Positions 25,414-35,129 are shown, numbered from the stretch's first letter. The stretch: 35,892 nt of DNA from Candidatus Levybacteria bacterium RIFCSPHIGHO2_01_FULL_37_33 (GCA_001782085.1 MFNM01000013.1:1-35892); one strand, 5' to 3'. Notes: a model not told the origin generated them from the letters alone. Translations and numbers: made by a program.

Positions 25414-27990
25414 TCAATTTTGCGGTTGCATTTGGGTTCCGTCTGCACTGACTGGACTAACTGGATTAACCGGACTAACGGGATTTATCGGCGGGTTTGG
25501 AATTGGGTTTTGAGTTGGTGTTCCGTTTACAATTGGTTGATTAGGAACTTGAACTCCGTTAATATTTTGATTTTGGACTTGAGGAGGAGCTTTTGAAAAA
25601 GTGAATTCTTCTTTTTGGCTATCAAAATTCACTAAAATTTTATCTCCTTTAATAAAAGTTTTATTGATAATAAGAATTGCAATTGGATTTTCAATTGCGC
25701 TTTGGATAAGTCTTCTTAAAGGTCTTGCGCCATAAATTGGATCGTATCCCTCTTTTGCTAATCTTTCCAATGCTTCTTTTGTAATATCCAAATCAAATCC
25801 TTGTTGCTGCAATAACTTTCTTGTTGCGTTTATTCCAAGACTTGCAACCTCGGTCATATTGTTTTGTGAAAGCGATTCAAATATTACAACCTCATCAAAA
25901 CGATTTAGGAGTTCTGGCTTGAAAAACTTTCTAAGTTCAATGAGCAAAATTTTTGAAAGCTCCTCAAATCTCTTAGCTGACTGCTCGGCAGAAACCTCTT
26001 TGCCGGCAGGCAGGTCGTCTTTTTTATTTTGCTCAAGCTGCTGCTGGATAAGTACGCTTCCGATATTTGATGTTGCAATTATAATAGTATTTTTAAAAGA
26101 AATGGTATTTCCTTTATTGTCTGTAAGGCGTCCGTCTTCAAGAAGCTGCAAGAGAATATTGAAAACATCAGGATGGGCTTTTTCTATCTCATCTAAGAGA
26201 ACAATTGAGTAAGGTTTTGTTCTAACCGCTTCTGTTAACTGACCTCCCTCTTCATACCCAACGTATCCCGGAGGTGCGCCGATAAGCTTTGCCACCTCGT
26301 GTTTTTCCATATATTCACTCATATCAAGCCTTATCATTAACTCTTCTTTTCCAAAAAGAATTTCAGCTAAGGTTTTTGCTGTTTCGGTTTTTCCAACGCC
26401 CGTAGGACCTAAAAAAATAAAAGATGCAATGGGCCGGTTTGCGCTGGATAGACCAATACGACCGCGTCTTACGGCTTCTGCAACTGCGCAGACTGCAATT
26501 TCCTGATTTATTAATCTCTTGTGAATAGTGTCTTCAAGATGAAGTAATTTTTCGCTCTCATTCTCTGTAAGTTTTGTTATAGGAATTCCTGTCCACCCGC
26601 TTACAACTTTTTCTATATCACTTTGGGAAACCGTATTATCAGATCTTTTTCCTGCATTTAATTCAAGTCTTACCTCTGCTGCTGCCTCATCCAAAAGATC
26701 TACAGCCTTGTCCGGCAGATATCGCTCGCCGATGTATCTTTTAGATAAACTAACAGAAACCTCAAGTGTTTTATCCGGAAAAACGACTTTGTGAAAGTCT
26801 TCATATTTTTTCCTGAGCACCTTAAGCATTTCAACTGCGGTTTTTTCGTCCGGCTCGGCAACTAAAACCGGCTGAAATCTTCTTTCAAATGCTTTATCCT
26901 TTTCAAAATATTTCCTGTATTCGGCTGTAGTAGTCGTCCCGATTATCTGAAGCTGTCCTCTTGCTAAAAAAGGTTTTATAATGTTTGACGCATCCAAAGC
27001 TCCTTCTGTGTCTCCTGCACCGATAAGTGAGTGGATCTCGTCGATAAAAAGAATAACAGTGCCGGATGATGCCTGGGTTTCTTTAATAACATTTCGCAGT
27101 CTTTCCTCAAATTCACCGCGGTGAGATGCTCCGGCAACCAAAGAAGAAAGATCAAGCTGAATAATTTTTTTCGAAAGTAAGTCTTTTGGCGCAGATCCAT
27201 CTACTATTTTTTGCGCAAGACCTTCTACAACTGCGGTTTTACCGACCCCTGCCTCTCCTATGATAACCGGATTGTTTTTAGTTCTTCTTAAAAGAATGTG
27301 AATTACTCTTTCTATTTCGGTGGCTCGGCCTGCAACCGGGTCAAGTTCTCCATTTTTTGCCTGGTCTGTTAAATCTACGCCAAAACTTTCAAGAGCAGAT
27401 CTTTTTCCGCTTACATAGGTTGAAGATTTAGAAAGTGTTTTTTCCAAGTCCTCTTTTTTAATTCCCTGATTCTCAAGAATATTTGCAGATGAAGCTTGAG
27501 AAAAAAGGGCAAGAAGAAGATCCTCCGGTGTTATAAACTCAACTCCCCTGCCTTTTACCATTGCAAAGGCGTCATCGAAGATTTTTTTGGTTGTATCGCT
27601 TAAAGTCGGTTCCCCAATAAAAGTCCCCATTGTCTGTCTGCCCTGAACTTCTCTGGCTATTTTTGCAGGATCCGGAGAAAACTGGGAAATTAATTTAAAA
27701 ACTTCTCCATCATATAAAAGGCCTATCATTAATTGATCCGGCTCTATTAAAGCCTGCTTGATTCTTTTTGCCTCCTGAAGGGCGAGATTTAAGACTTGAG
27801 TAGCTCTTGTATCAAGATGAGACAAAACAGAAAGCCCCTGCCGGACATTTGGTTCCATAAGAGAGGATGCTGCACTTGCTGAAACAGGAGGTGGCGGAAC
27901 AACTGGCGACTGGGGTACTGGCGACTGAGGCAAGACTTGTCTTTGATCTTCCACCGTATATTTTCTTGAACCAAATAAATTACCAAACAT
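25414..27990 (-). CDS. Clp/Hsp100 AAA+ ATPase, two active modules, minimal M-domain, no ClpP loop, Pro/Asn-rich tail
   Basis: Clp N domain; [74 protein letters not shown]; tail [20 protein letters not shown]. Confidence 0.92.
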   Translation of the reverse strand: MFGNLFGSRKYTVEDQRQVLPQSPVPQSPVVPPPPVSASAASSLMEPNVRQGLSVLSHLDTRATQVLNLALQEAKRIKQALIEPDQLMIGLLYDGEVFKLISQFSPDPAKIAREVQGRQTMGTFIGEPTLSDTTKKIFDDAFAMVKGRGVEFITPEDLLLALFSQASSANILENQGIKKEDLEKTLSKSSTYVSGKRSALESFGVDLTDQAKNGELDPVAGRATEIERVIHILLRRTKNNPVIIGEAGVGKTAVVEGLAQKIVDGSAPKDLLSKKIIQLDLSSLVAGASHRGEFEERLRNVIKETQASSGTVILFIDEIHSLIGAGDTEGALDASNIIKPFLARGQLQIIGTTTTAEYRKYFEKDKAFERRFQPVLVAEPDEKTAVEMLKVLRKKYEDFHKVVFPDKTLEVSVSLSKRYIGERYLPDKAVDLLDEAAAEVRLELNAGKRSDNTVSQSDIEKVVSGWTGIPITKLTENESEKLLHLEDTIHKRLINQEIAVCAVAEAVRRGRIGLSSANRPIASFIFLGPTGVGKTETAKTLAEILFGKEELMIRLDMSEYMEKHEVAKLIGAPPGYVGYEEGGQLTEAVRTKPYSIVLLDEIEKAHPDVFNILLQLLEDGRLTDNKGNTISFKNTIIIATSNIGSVLIQQQLEQNKKDDLPAGKEVSAEQSAKRFEELSKILLIELRKFFKPELLNRFDEVVIFESLSQNNMTEVASLGINATRKLLQQQGFDLDITKEALERLAKEGYDPIYGARPLRRLIQSAIENPIAILIINKTFIKGDKILVNFDSQKEEFTFSKAPPQVQNQNINGVQVPNQPIVNGTPTQNPIPNPPINPVSPVNPVSPVSADGTQMQPQN

Positions 27991-27993
27991 ATA

Positions 27994-30282
27994 CTATATA
28001 GTACCATTCTCCTTATTATCGTTGTCAATTATTTCCGCAGGTGTTTCCAGCTCTCGTTGTGCCTCTTGCTCCTTCGGCTTTTCCTCTTTTTTCTTTGAAG
28101 TATCAAGCATTGTAGATTCCTCTTCCTCCTTTTTATCTATTTCTTCTGTTACCGCTTTTGCCGCCTCAAGTTTTGCCTTAAGATAAGCAATGACTTCTGT
28201 CTGAGCAAAACCACCGATAAGAAGGAAAGGTAAAATCGCTCCGACTGCTTCCATTCCCTTTGTTATATTCTGAGGATCGGATGAAACTAAAAGATTAATA
28301 GTTTCGGAGATTTTATCTATGTCATTTAGAATCCATTCTTTTCTGTCTCTTTGTTTACCATCAATTGACTTTGGCGGTTCAAGCTTTAAGTAATTTTCCT
28401 GCCAAATCTTTTTGACAGATTCATAGTCGTCTATACTTACTGCTTGGACTCGATTTGCTGCTGGGAAACTTACTTCTGCTTTGAGCTCTGCCCCACCTGC
28501 GGCTTCTAAAATAGAAACGGCAAGTTGACTTCCTTTTTCTTTTGCCTCCAATAATCTTTGCTTAAGACTTTCATCTATTCCCGGCTCTCCCTTTTGCATT
28601 GTAGACAAAATTGATTTTGCCAGTGGGTCGCCATTTTGTTGAGCTTGTGTTAAAGCATTCTTTATAGGACTCGACTGAAGAGCTTCAATCAATTTGGCTG
28701 TTTCAATTGAAGGCTTAAGACCTGTTTTAGTTACTGCATTTGCTGCCGATAAAATAGAAGTTGCCAAGGGATCGCCTCTCTGAGCTTCTTGTTTTAATTT
28801 TTCTTGCAATAAATTATATCTTTCTCTTTGTGTTGGGACTGTAACCTGTCTTGGATTTGCTATTCCCTCCAGTGTCTCATGGAGCCTTGCTATATCCTGA
28901 TGTTTTCCTATATCTGATGACAAAAGTGAAGTCTCATATTTTGCAATATCGCGCATTGTTGGAATACTCAAATTTGCAAGACGAAGTATATCTGAGCTCA
29001 TTTGGGCGCCTCTAATACTTGCCGCCTGTGCATTTATTATCGCCTCGTTTGTTTGTATCTGCGGAATTGCAATCCTAGCAGAAGTAAACGGAAGCGGACG
29101 GGCTACTCCTTCAGGCTGTATGGTAGGAGGCGGAAACTGTCCTCCCGTACCTCTCCCGACTAAAGACGACCCCCCAGCTACTAATTGTTTTATCAATGCA
29201 CTTTCCCCGAAAGAAAAATCACGAAGAAAATCAAGAAAAATTTGAAGAAGAAGAAACGGCAAAATAATAACAACCCAAAGCATAAGAAGCGCTACAACAT
29301 ACAAAGCGAACGTGTCCCTATTGTTAACGCTATTTTGCAAACTGACTGTTTGCCCCGGACCTCCCAAAAGAATACTTATGGCTGTTTGATAAACAATATC
29401 TTTATTGTCAAGCTTAAATTGCAGTGGAATGTTTGTACTGGAGCGCCAAATCGCAACAAGACCCGACAAAAAGATCGCAAAGATGGGTGCGTACAAAAGC
29501 CAGCGGAAAAATTCGCCAACCCAAATTTTGGCAGTGTTTCTGATTGGCGAATAAAGAAGAAGAAGCGGAAATATAGGCGATATTACAATGAAAAACCAAA
29601 GAATAATTTTCCTAAGAAGCAAAATTCCGACCATTACATAATAGGTTAGGGCAGTTAGTTTAACAAGAAGAAGAGATACAAAGACAGATTCATCAAAAGA
29701 ACTGTCTAAAAGTCTATAGCCTTGAAAACCTTTATAATCCCAGCCTACAAACAAAAGGTCATTTTGGCAAATAGTATTAATATTTTTAGCAATACAGTCA
29801 GGGTTTGTGCCTTTTAAGAAAAAACCCTGTATTGCATCAGTAATTTGGTAAATAAACTGTATAAGAGCAAAAGAAAAAGTAACCAGAAGAAGTATCATTA
29901 TAAATCTTGGAATGAATTTCATTACTGTTATGTTTTTCCCCCGGGTGACTATAATTACAAAGGCGGAAATAAGGACAAAGAGAGTAAAGAATGCATAAAC
30001 AATATTTCTGATCGTTGCCCAGAAAGATGCCAGAGGATTACTGTTTCCGCTTGAGACAGAAGACCAGTTATAATTTGCCAAAGTCCAATCCAAAAATTCT
30101 CCGGATCTTGCCGCGACTTTTCCGACAAAAGTTACTTCGGGATCTTGCACCCATGTTCCATCCGTTGGAGTCGGTACAGCTGCACTTACATTACCGACAA
30201 GGAAAAAATATTGAAGTCCAATTACTAAAAATATAAGTAAAAAAAGTAGGGTTTTTTTTAGGTTGGGCAGGTATTTTATCAT
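27994..30282 (-). CDS. VirB6/TrbL-like polytopic membrane protein with long cytoplasmic tail
   Basis: Signal/TM start MIKYLPNLKKTLLFLLIFLVIGLQYFFLVGNVSAA (internal to the ORF listed to 30318), many TM helices, charged C-terminal region. Confidence 0.65.
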   Translation of the reverse strand: MIKYLPNLKKTLLFLLIFLVIGLQYFFLVGNVSAAVPTPTDGTWVQDPEVTFVGKVAARSGEFLDWTLANYNWSSVSSGNSNPLASFWATIRNIVYAFFTLFVLISAFVIIVTRGKNITVMKFIPRFIMILLLVTFSFALIQFIYQITDAIQGFFLKGTNPDCIAKNINTICQNDLLFVGWDYKGFQGYRLLDSSFDESVFVSLLLVKLTALTYYVMVGILLLRKIILWFFIVISPIFPLLLLYSPIRNTAKIWVGEFFRWLLYAPIFAIFLSGLVAIWRSSTNIPLQFKLDNKDIVYQTAISILLGGPGQTVSLQNSVNNRDTFALYVVALLMLWVVIILPFLLLQIFLDFLRDFSFGESALIKQLVAGGSSLVGRGTGGQFPPPTIQPEGVARPLPFTSARIAIPQIQTNEAIINAQAASIRGAQMSSDILRLANLSIPTMRDIAKYETSLLSSDIGKHQDIARLHETLEGIANPRQVTVPTQRERYNLLQEKLKQEAQRGDPLATSILSAANAVTKTGLKPSIETAKLIEALQSSPIKNALTQAQQNGDPLAKSILSTMQKGEPGIDESLKQRLLEAKEKGSQLAVSILEAAGGAELKAEVSFPAANRVQAVSIDDYESVKKIWQENYLKLEPPKSIDGKQRDRKEWILNDIDKISETINLLVSSDPQNITKGMEAVGAILPFLLIGGFAQTEVIAYLKAKLEAAKAVTEEIDKKEEEESTMLDTSKKKEEKPKEQEAQRELETPAEIIDNDNKENGTI

Positions 30283-30286
30283 ATCT

Positions 30287-30613
30287 TTATTTAAAACCAG
30301 GTATATGCAATATGTCAACCGCTATAACCTGAATAAAAACAAAACCAAAGATCGCAAGCAGTAGTCCGGCGATTGCATAATAAATGTAACTTTTCCCCCT
30401 GCCAAGCTGATCGGACTGTCCTTGGGAAGTAAGAATTATATACCCCCCGTAAATAATAAAGAGGAGAGCAACTCCGCCGATTAGTCCGAGTCCTACTGCG
30501 TAGAATTTAGAAACAAAACCAAAGGGGTCATTTGGAATACAGCCTAAATCAGTTGAGACTTCTGTGTTTGGGTTACATGTTGCCGCGGCGGCCAGCAAGG
30601 CAAAGTAAGACAT
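30287..30613 (-). CDS. VirB2/TrbC-like small two-TM protein (pilin-like)
   Basis: GFVSKFYAVGLGLIGGVALLFIIYGGYIILTSQGQSDQLGRGKSYIYYAIAGLLLAIFGFVFIQVIAVDIL. Confidence 0.65.
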   Translation of the reverse strand: MSYFALLAAAATCNPNTEVSTDLGCIPNDPFGFVSKFYAVGLGLIGGVALLFIIYGGYIILTSQGQSDQLGRGKSYIYYAIAGLLLAIFGFVFIQVIAVDILHIPGFK

Positions 30614-30638
30614 AATTTTATCCTACCAGAAATGGGGA

Positions 30639-31553
30639 TTAAAACCAACCCTTTTTATTTTTACTTTCCTCTTCGAATTGTTTTAAAAGAGTTTTTTGAT
30701 GCGAACTAAGATTTTTTGGAATTATAACTTTTATCTTTACATAATGGTCTCCCCGTCCGGAAGCTCGTAAATGCGGCACTCCTCTTTGTCTTAATCGAAC
30801 AACTGTATCCGGCTGTGTACCTGAAAGAATTTTAAGCTTAACCTCTCCGTCAATTGTTAAAACATTCACCGTATCTCCCAATGCGGCTTTAAAGAATGGA
30901 AGTTCAATTTCTGAAATAATATCGTACCCGTCCCTTTTAAATTTCGGATCTTTCCTAACATCTATAACAACATCATAGTCTGTAAATCTAATTCTTGATC
31001 CGTCATCAACTCCCGCCGGAATTTTTATTGTCTGATTTTTCCCTTCAATTGATATTTTTTTTGTTGTTCCCCCAACTGCCTCCATAAAATCGATTGAGAG
31101 CGAATACACGGGGCGCCTTTGGCGATCCCCGAATGGTGACCCGCCACCAAAAAACTGCTCAAATATCTCAAATGGATCGGAAAATCCTCCAAAATCCCAG
31201 CCAGAGGCTGGTCCGCCTTTGGCGGAAAAATCTTCCCCGGAAGTAGTATATGTATAAGTAAAGGGTCCATATCTTCCGGTTCTTGCTTGCCCACCAAATC
31301 CTTCAAATGGCCCTTGACCATGAAAGCCTTGAGAAAAAGCATCTAACCCGTACAAATCGTATGCCTCTCTCTTTTTAGGATCAGATAAAGCCTCATAAGC
31401 TTGGTTTATTTCTTTAAATTTTGTTTCTGCTTCCTTTGTTTTATTTTTGTCCGGATGGTACACAAGGGCTAATTTTCTATAAGCTTTTTTTATTTCATCG
31501 GCCGATGCATTTTTTAAAACTCCTAAAACCTGGTAAAAATCTTTTTGTGCCAT
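30639..31553 (-). CDS. dnaJ: DnaJ/CbpA-type co-chaperone (no zinc finger)
   Basis: J domain [33 protein letters not shown]; Gly-rich region; C-terminal substrate domain; no CXXCXGXG motifs. Confidence 0.92.
   Translation of the reverse strand: MAQKDFYQVLGVLKNASADEIKKAYRKLALVYHPDKNKTKEAETKFKEINQAYEALSDPKKREAYDLYGLDAFSQGFHGQGPFEGFGGQARTGRYGPFTYTYTTSGEDFSAKGGPASGWDFGGFSDPFEIFEQFFGGGSPFGDRQRRPVYSLSIDFMEAVGGTTKKISIEGKNQTIKIPAGVDDGSRIRFTDYDVVIDVRKDPKFKRDGYDIISEIELPFFKAALGDTVNVLTIDGEVKLKILSGTQPDTVVRLRQRGVPHLRASGRGDHYVKIKVIIPKNLSSHQKTLLKQFEEESKNKKGWF
31109..31131. repeat. Palindromic insert in dnaJ
   Basis: CGGGG-CGCC-TTT-GGCG-(AT)-CCCCG; 9-bp stem with a 2-nt bulge. Confidence 0.65.
31197..31226. 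repeat. Twin-hairpin palindromic insert in dnaJ (30 bp)
   Basis: CCAGCC-AGA-GGCTGG followed directly by TCCGCC-TTT-GGCGGA. Encodes [10 protein letters not shown]. Confidence 0.8.
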
Positions 31554-31575
31554 AAACTTCTTTATTATAATATAA

Positions 31576-31594
31576 AAGCGCGTTCACCGCGCTT
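31576..31594 (-). terminator. Terminator/attenuator-like hairpin between dnaK and dnaJ
   Basis: AAGCGCG-GTGAA-CGCGCTT then TTATATTAT on the - strand; 7-bp stem, modest T-tract. Confidence 0.5.
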
Positions 31595-31625
31595 AATCTA
31601 GTTGCTAGTTGCTGGTTACTAGTTA

Positions 31626-33563
31626 CTAATTTACCACTTCTCCTTCTACCGGTTCTTCCGAGTCTGAGGATTTTGAATCTGATTTTTTGTCTTTTTCTTC
31701 TTTAGTTTCTTCGTCTGTTGACTGTTCTGAAGACTGCTTGTCCTCCGACCAGTCCTCCGAGGCTTTAGAGGAGGAGGAATACATTGCTTGTCCTACTTTT
31801 TGCAATGAATCGGAGAGATCCTTAGTTTTTACCTCTAAATTTTCTTTTGTTCCCGTATCAAGAACTGATTTAAGATCGGAGATTTTATTTTCTACTTCTT
31901 TTTTAAGATTGGGATCAGCTTTATCTCCTGCATCCTTGAGTGTTTTTTCTGCTGTAAATATTAACGAATCTGCATTGTTTTTGGCTTCGATTAATTCTTT
32001 TTTCTCCTGATCTTCTTTGGCATGCTCCTGCGCTTCTTTAGTCATTTTTTCTACTTCCTCGCGTGTCAAGCCGGTTGAACCGGTTATTTTTATACTCTGC
32101 TCTTTACCGGTTGCCTTGTCCTGCGCTTTTACATTTAAAATTCCGTTTGCATCTATATCAAAAGTTACCTCTATTTGAGGCACTCCGCGAGGAGCGGGTG
32201 GAATTCCATCCAGAATAAACCTTCCTAATGATTTATTATCTGAAGCCATTGGTCTTTCTCCCTGAAGAACATTTATCTCAACTTGCGTTTGGTTATCAGC
32301 TGCTGTTGAAAAAACCTGAGATTTTGAGGATGGAATTGTTGTATTTCTTGTGATAAGAGGAGTCGATACCCCGCCTAAGGTTTCTATGCCAAGCGTTAAA
32401 GGGGTTACATCCAAAAGCAGAACGTCTTTTACTTCTCCGCCTAAAACTCCTCCCTGAATAGCGGCTCCAATTGCAACAACTTCATCGGGATTTACCGATT
32501 TATTTGGTTCTTTGCCAAAGAATTTAGTTACTGTCTCGACAATCTTTGGCATTCTTGTCATTCCGCCTACAAGCACGATCTCATCAACATCCCCTGCTTT
32601 TATCTTTGCATCTTTTAAAGCCTGTTCAACCGGTTTTACGGTTTTTTGAATAAGGGTATCGACAATTTGTTCAAGTTTTGCACGAGTTAAAGTCATTGTA
32701 AGATGTAAAGGTCCGTCCTTTCCTTGTGTTATAAAAGGCTGGTTAATTTGTGCTTCGGTTGCAGAAGATAATTCAATTTTTGCTTTTTCTGCCGATTCTC
32801 TTAAGCGCTGACGAGCTTGAGAATCTTTCTTAAGATCTACTCCATTTTCTTTTTTAAATTCTTCTGCAAGATAATTTACGATAACTTGATCAAAGTCATC
32901 TCCTCCCAGATGAGTATCTCCATTTGTTGATCTTACTTCGTAGACTCCATCTCCCAACTCAAGAATAGAAATATCAAAGGTACCACCGCCTAAATCATAA
33001 ACTGCAATAGTATGAGCATTCTTTTTATCAAGTCCGTAGGCAAGAGCTGCTGCTGTCGGTTCGTTTATAATTCTTAAAACTTCAAGTCCTGCAATTTCTC
33101 CTGCTTGTTTTGTTGCCTGGCGCTGGCTATCATCAAAATATGCCGGTACTGTTATAACAGCCTGAGTCACCTTGCTACCAAGATAGGCTTCGGCATCACT
33201 TTTTATTTTTTGAAGAATCATTGCAGATATTTCCTGAGGAGTAAAAGTTCTTCCATCAACCTCTACTACTGCCATTCCGTCTCTTCCTTCTTTTATTGTG
33301 TATGGCAACCATTTAATATCGTTTTGAACAGAGGAATCTTTAAACTTTCTTCCGACTAATCTTTTAACAGAAAATATAGTTCTTTTGGGCTTTAATACTA
33401 ACTGATGTTTTGCAACATCTCCAACAATGTGAGAAATAGGATCAACCACAGAAGGAGTAACATTTCTTCCTTCTGAAGAATGGATAATTTTAGGAGATCC
33501 TCCCTCCATTACAGCTGCTGCCGAATTTGTTGTTCCTAAATCTATTCCAATAATCTTTCCCAT
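31626..33563 (-). CDS. dnaK: Chaperone DnaK (Hsp70)
   Basis: [61 protein letters not shown]. Confidence 0.98.
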   Translation of the reverse strand: MGKIIGIDLGTTNSAAAVMEGGSPKIIHSSEGRNVTPSVVDPISHIVGDVAKHQLVLKPKRTIFSVKRLVGRKFKDSSVQNDIKWLPYTIKEGRDGMAVVEVDGRTFTPQEISAMILQKIKSDAEAYLGSKVTQAVITVPAYFDDSQRQATKQAGEIAGLEVLRIINEPTAAALAYGLDKKNAHTIAVYDLGGGTFDISILELGDGVYEVRSTNGDTHLGGDDFDQVIVNYLAEEFKKENGVDLKKDSQARQRLRESAEKAKIELSSATEAQINQPFITQGKDGPLHLTMTLTRAKLEQIVDTLIQKTVKPVEQALKDAKIKAGDVDEIVLVGGMTRMPKIVETVTKFFGKEPNKSVNPDEVVAIGAAIQGGVLGGEVKDVLLLDVTPLTLGIETLGGVSTPLITRNTTIPSSKSQVFSTAADNQTQVEINVLQGERPMASDNKSLGRFILDGIPPAPRGVPQIEVTFDIDANGILNVKAQDKATGKEQSIKITGSTGLTREEVEKMTKEAQEHAKEDQEKKELIEAKNNADSLIFTAEKTLKDAGDKADPNLKKEVENKISDLKSVLDTGTKENLEVKTKDLSDSLQKVGQAMYSSSSKASEDWSEDKQSSEQSTDEETKEEKDKKSDSKSSDSEEPVEGEVVN

Positions 33564-33643
33564 AAGTTTTCCTCCGTAAAACTGGTTATTGGTTCGCAGC
33601 TATTGGTTTTTAGTGCCACCATGAACCCATAACTCATAATTAT

Positions 33644-34111
33644 TTATTTGCTTCCGTGTCCTACGGACACTTGGGCTGCTCTTAAAATAATATCATTCAA
33701 CATATATCCCGGTTTTAATTCTTCTATAACTTTTCCCTCTTGCCCTGAGCCCGTCGAAGGGTCGACTTCTACTGTCGCAACGCATTCCATATATTTTGGG
33801 TCAAAGTTTTTTTGAAAAGTATCTATTTTTTTAACCCCTTCTTTTTCTAATATATCAGATAATTGCTTTATACTTAAATTAAGTCCCTGATCATTTGTAT
33901 GTTTTTTAGCAATCATTAATGTATCAAGAGCCGGCAATAATCTTAAAATAAGTCCCTTGCTTGCTGTCTTTATTAATTCTTGTCTGTCTTCTGCTACTCT
34001 TTTTTCTAAATTCTGGTAATCTGCTAATATTCTCTTTATGTGGTTCTCGAGTTCCTCGTTCTTTTTTTTTAATTCTTCTATTTCATTTGCTTTTGAACCT
34101 TTTTTTCTCAT
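33644..34111 (-). CDS. grpE: Nucleotide exchange factor GrpE
   Basis: Coiled-coil N-terminus, LLPALDTL, FDPKYMECVATVEVD..KVIEELKPGYMLNDIILRAAQVSVG. Confidence 0.95.
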   Translation of the reverse strand: MRKKGSKANEIEELKKKNEELENHIKRILADYQNLEKRVAEDRQELIKTASKGLILRLLPALDTLMIAKKHTNDQGLNLSIKQLSDILEKEGVKKIDTFQKNFDPKYMECVATVEVDPSTGSGQEGKVIEELKPGYMLNDIILRAAQVSVGHGSK

Positions 34112-34142
34112 CTTCTTTCAAACTATGAACTATGAACTATTC

Positions 34143-34874
34143 TTACCATCCCTCTGCGAGTTCGTGAATTAAATTACTAAAATATCTTACTGTCGGAACA
34201 ACATATGTATAGTTCAGTCTTGTCGGACCAATGACTCCGATCTCTCCGCTTGCATGTTTTGGCGTCTTATAATGGGCAAAAACGGATCCATAAGGACCCG
34301 CAAGTTTTGGACCCAGGTCTTCACCGAAAAGAATGTGTATATCCTCATCATTTTCTATTTTTGAAAAAATACTATCAAAATATCCCATCTCATCTACAAC
34401 GCTTAAAAGATTTTTTGTGATATCTATATCTAAAAACTCAGGCATGTCTAAAATATTTGAGTAACCGGCGCAAAAAAAATCCCCTTCGTCTGTTGTTGCA
34501 ATAGCCAGAGCTTTAGTTTTTTCTGCCAAGGATCTTGCAACTTCTTTTAACAACCGCTGCTGTGTTGCTCTATAATCCCAAACTTTCTCTTTAAGTTCTA
34601 CTTCTTCTGTAACAGAAATTTCTTTTTCCTTCATTAGCTGGCTAACATAAAATTTCATGCCGGCAGAAGTTGGTATACGGCCTGCAGACGAATGGGACTT
34701 TTGAAGATAGCCCAGATCCGTAAGCTTTACCATTTCGTTTCTAATAGTTGCAGGAGAAGCTGAAATATTTCGCTTTTTTTCAAGCGTCTCTGAACCCACC
34801 GGCAAAGCGGTTTCTATATATTCTTCTATAAGATTTCTTAAAATTTCAATCTGTCTTTGAGTTAAATTATGCAT
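34143..34874 (-). CDS. hrcA: Heat-inducible repressor HrcA (short form)
   Basis: LTQRQIEILRNLIEEYIETALPVGSETLEKKRNISASPATIRNEMVKLTDLGYLQKSHSSAGRIPT; C-terminal IGVIGPTRLNYTYVVPTVRYFSNLI. Confidence 0.94.
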   Translation of the reverse strand: MHNLTQRQIEILRNLIEEYIETALPVGSETLEKKRNISASPATIRNEMVKLTDLGYLQKSHSSAGRIPTSAGMKFYVSQLMKEKEISVTEEVELKEKVWDYRATQQRLLKEVARSLAEKTKALAIATTDEGDFFCAGYSNILDMPEFLDIDITKNLLSVVDEMGYFDSIFSKIENDEDIHILFGEDLGPKLAGPYGSVFAHYKTPKHASGEIGVIGPTRLNYTYVVPTVRYFSNLIHELAEGW

Positions 34875-34886
34875 AGCCGGAATTGA

Positions 34887-34913
34887 TTAGCACTAATATA
34901 GCATGACTGCTAA
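34887..34913. promoter_or_regulatory. CIRCE operator (HrcA binding site)
   Basis: TTAGCACTA-N9-GACTGCTAA against consensus TTAGCACTC-N9-GAGTGCTAA. Confidence 0.92.
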
Positions 34914-34923
34914 ACTCTGTCAA
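34895..34923 (-). promoter_or_regulatory. Promoter of hrcA-grpE-dnaK-dnaJ
   Basis: Minus strand TTGACA-N17-TATATT; -10 and spacer lie within CIRCE. Confidence 0.85.
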
Positions 34924-34940
34924 GGGGTAATTGTGATTTT

Positions 34941-35069
34941 TCGCCTATCTGAAGTGAATGCATGAGAAATTAAATGAGTGATTCAGGGGGATTCCTTGTT
35001 TATCAAGGAGGGGGTGAAATCCCCCGAAGAGCGAGTTTAATTTCGAAAGCATGAAACGAGACTAGGCGA
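34941..35069. repeat. Large imperfect inverted repeat / candidate structured element
   Basis: Nested arms TCGCCTA/TAGGCGA, ATGC/GCAT, GAAATTAAA/TTTAATTTC, GGGGGATT/AATCCCCC, CCTTG/CAAGG. Confidence 0.75.
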
Positions 35070-35078
35070 GAGCTTTTG

Positions 35079-35102
35079 CTTCTTTTCTCGGCAGAAAAGA
35101 AG
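35079..35102. repeat. Perfect 10-bp hairpin
   Basis: CTTCTTTTCT-CGGC-AGAAAAGAAG. Confidence 0.8.
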
Positions 35103-35129
35103 AAAGAAACTATTTGCAAGGAGTTTTTG

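Noticed and set aside
29185-29649. 154-aa Lys/Asn-rich plus-strand ORF opposite the VirB6-like gene
   Set aside because: Composition is what antisense of a hydrophobic membrane protein gives; no domain signal.
34941-35069. Integron attC site
   Set aside because: Large imperfect hairpin, but ends are TCGCCTA/TAGGCGA rather than the RYYYAAC/GTTRRRY core and no integrase is present.
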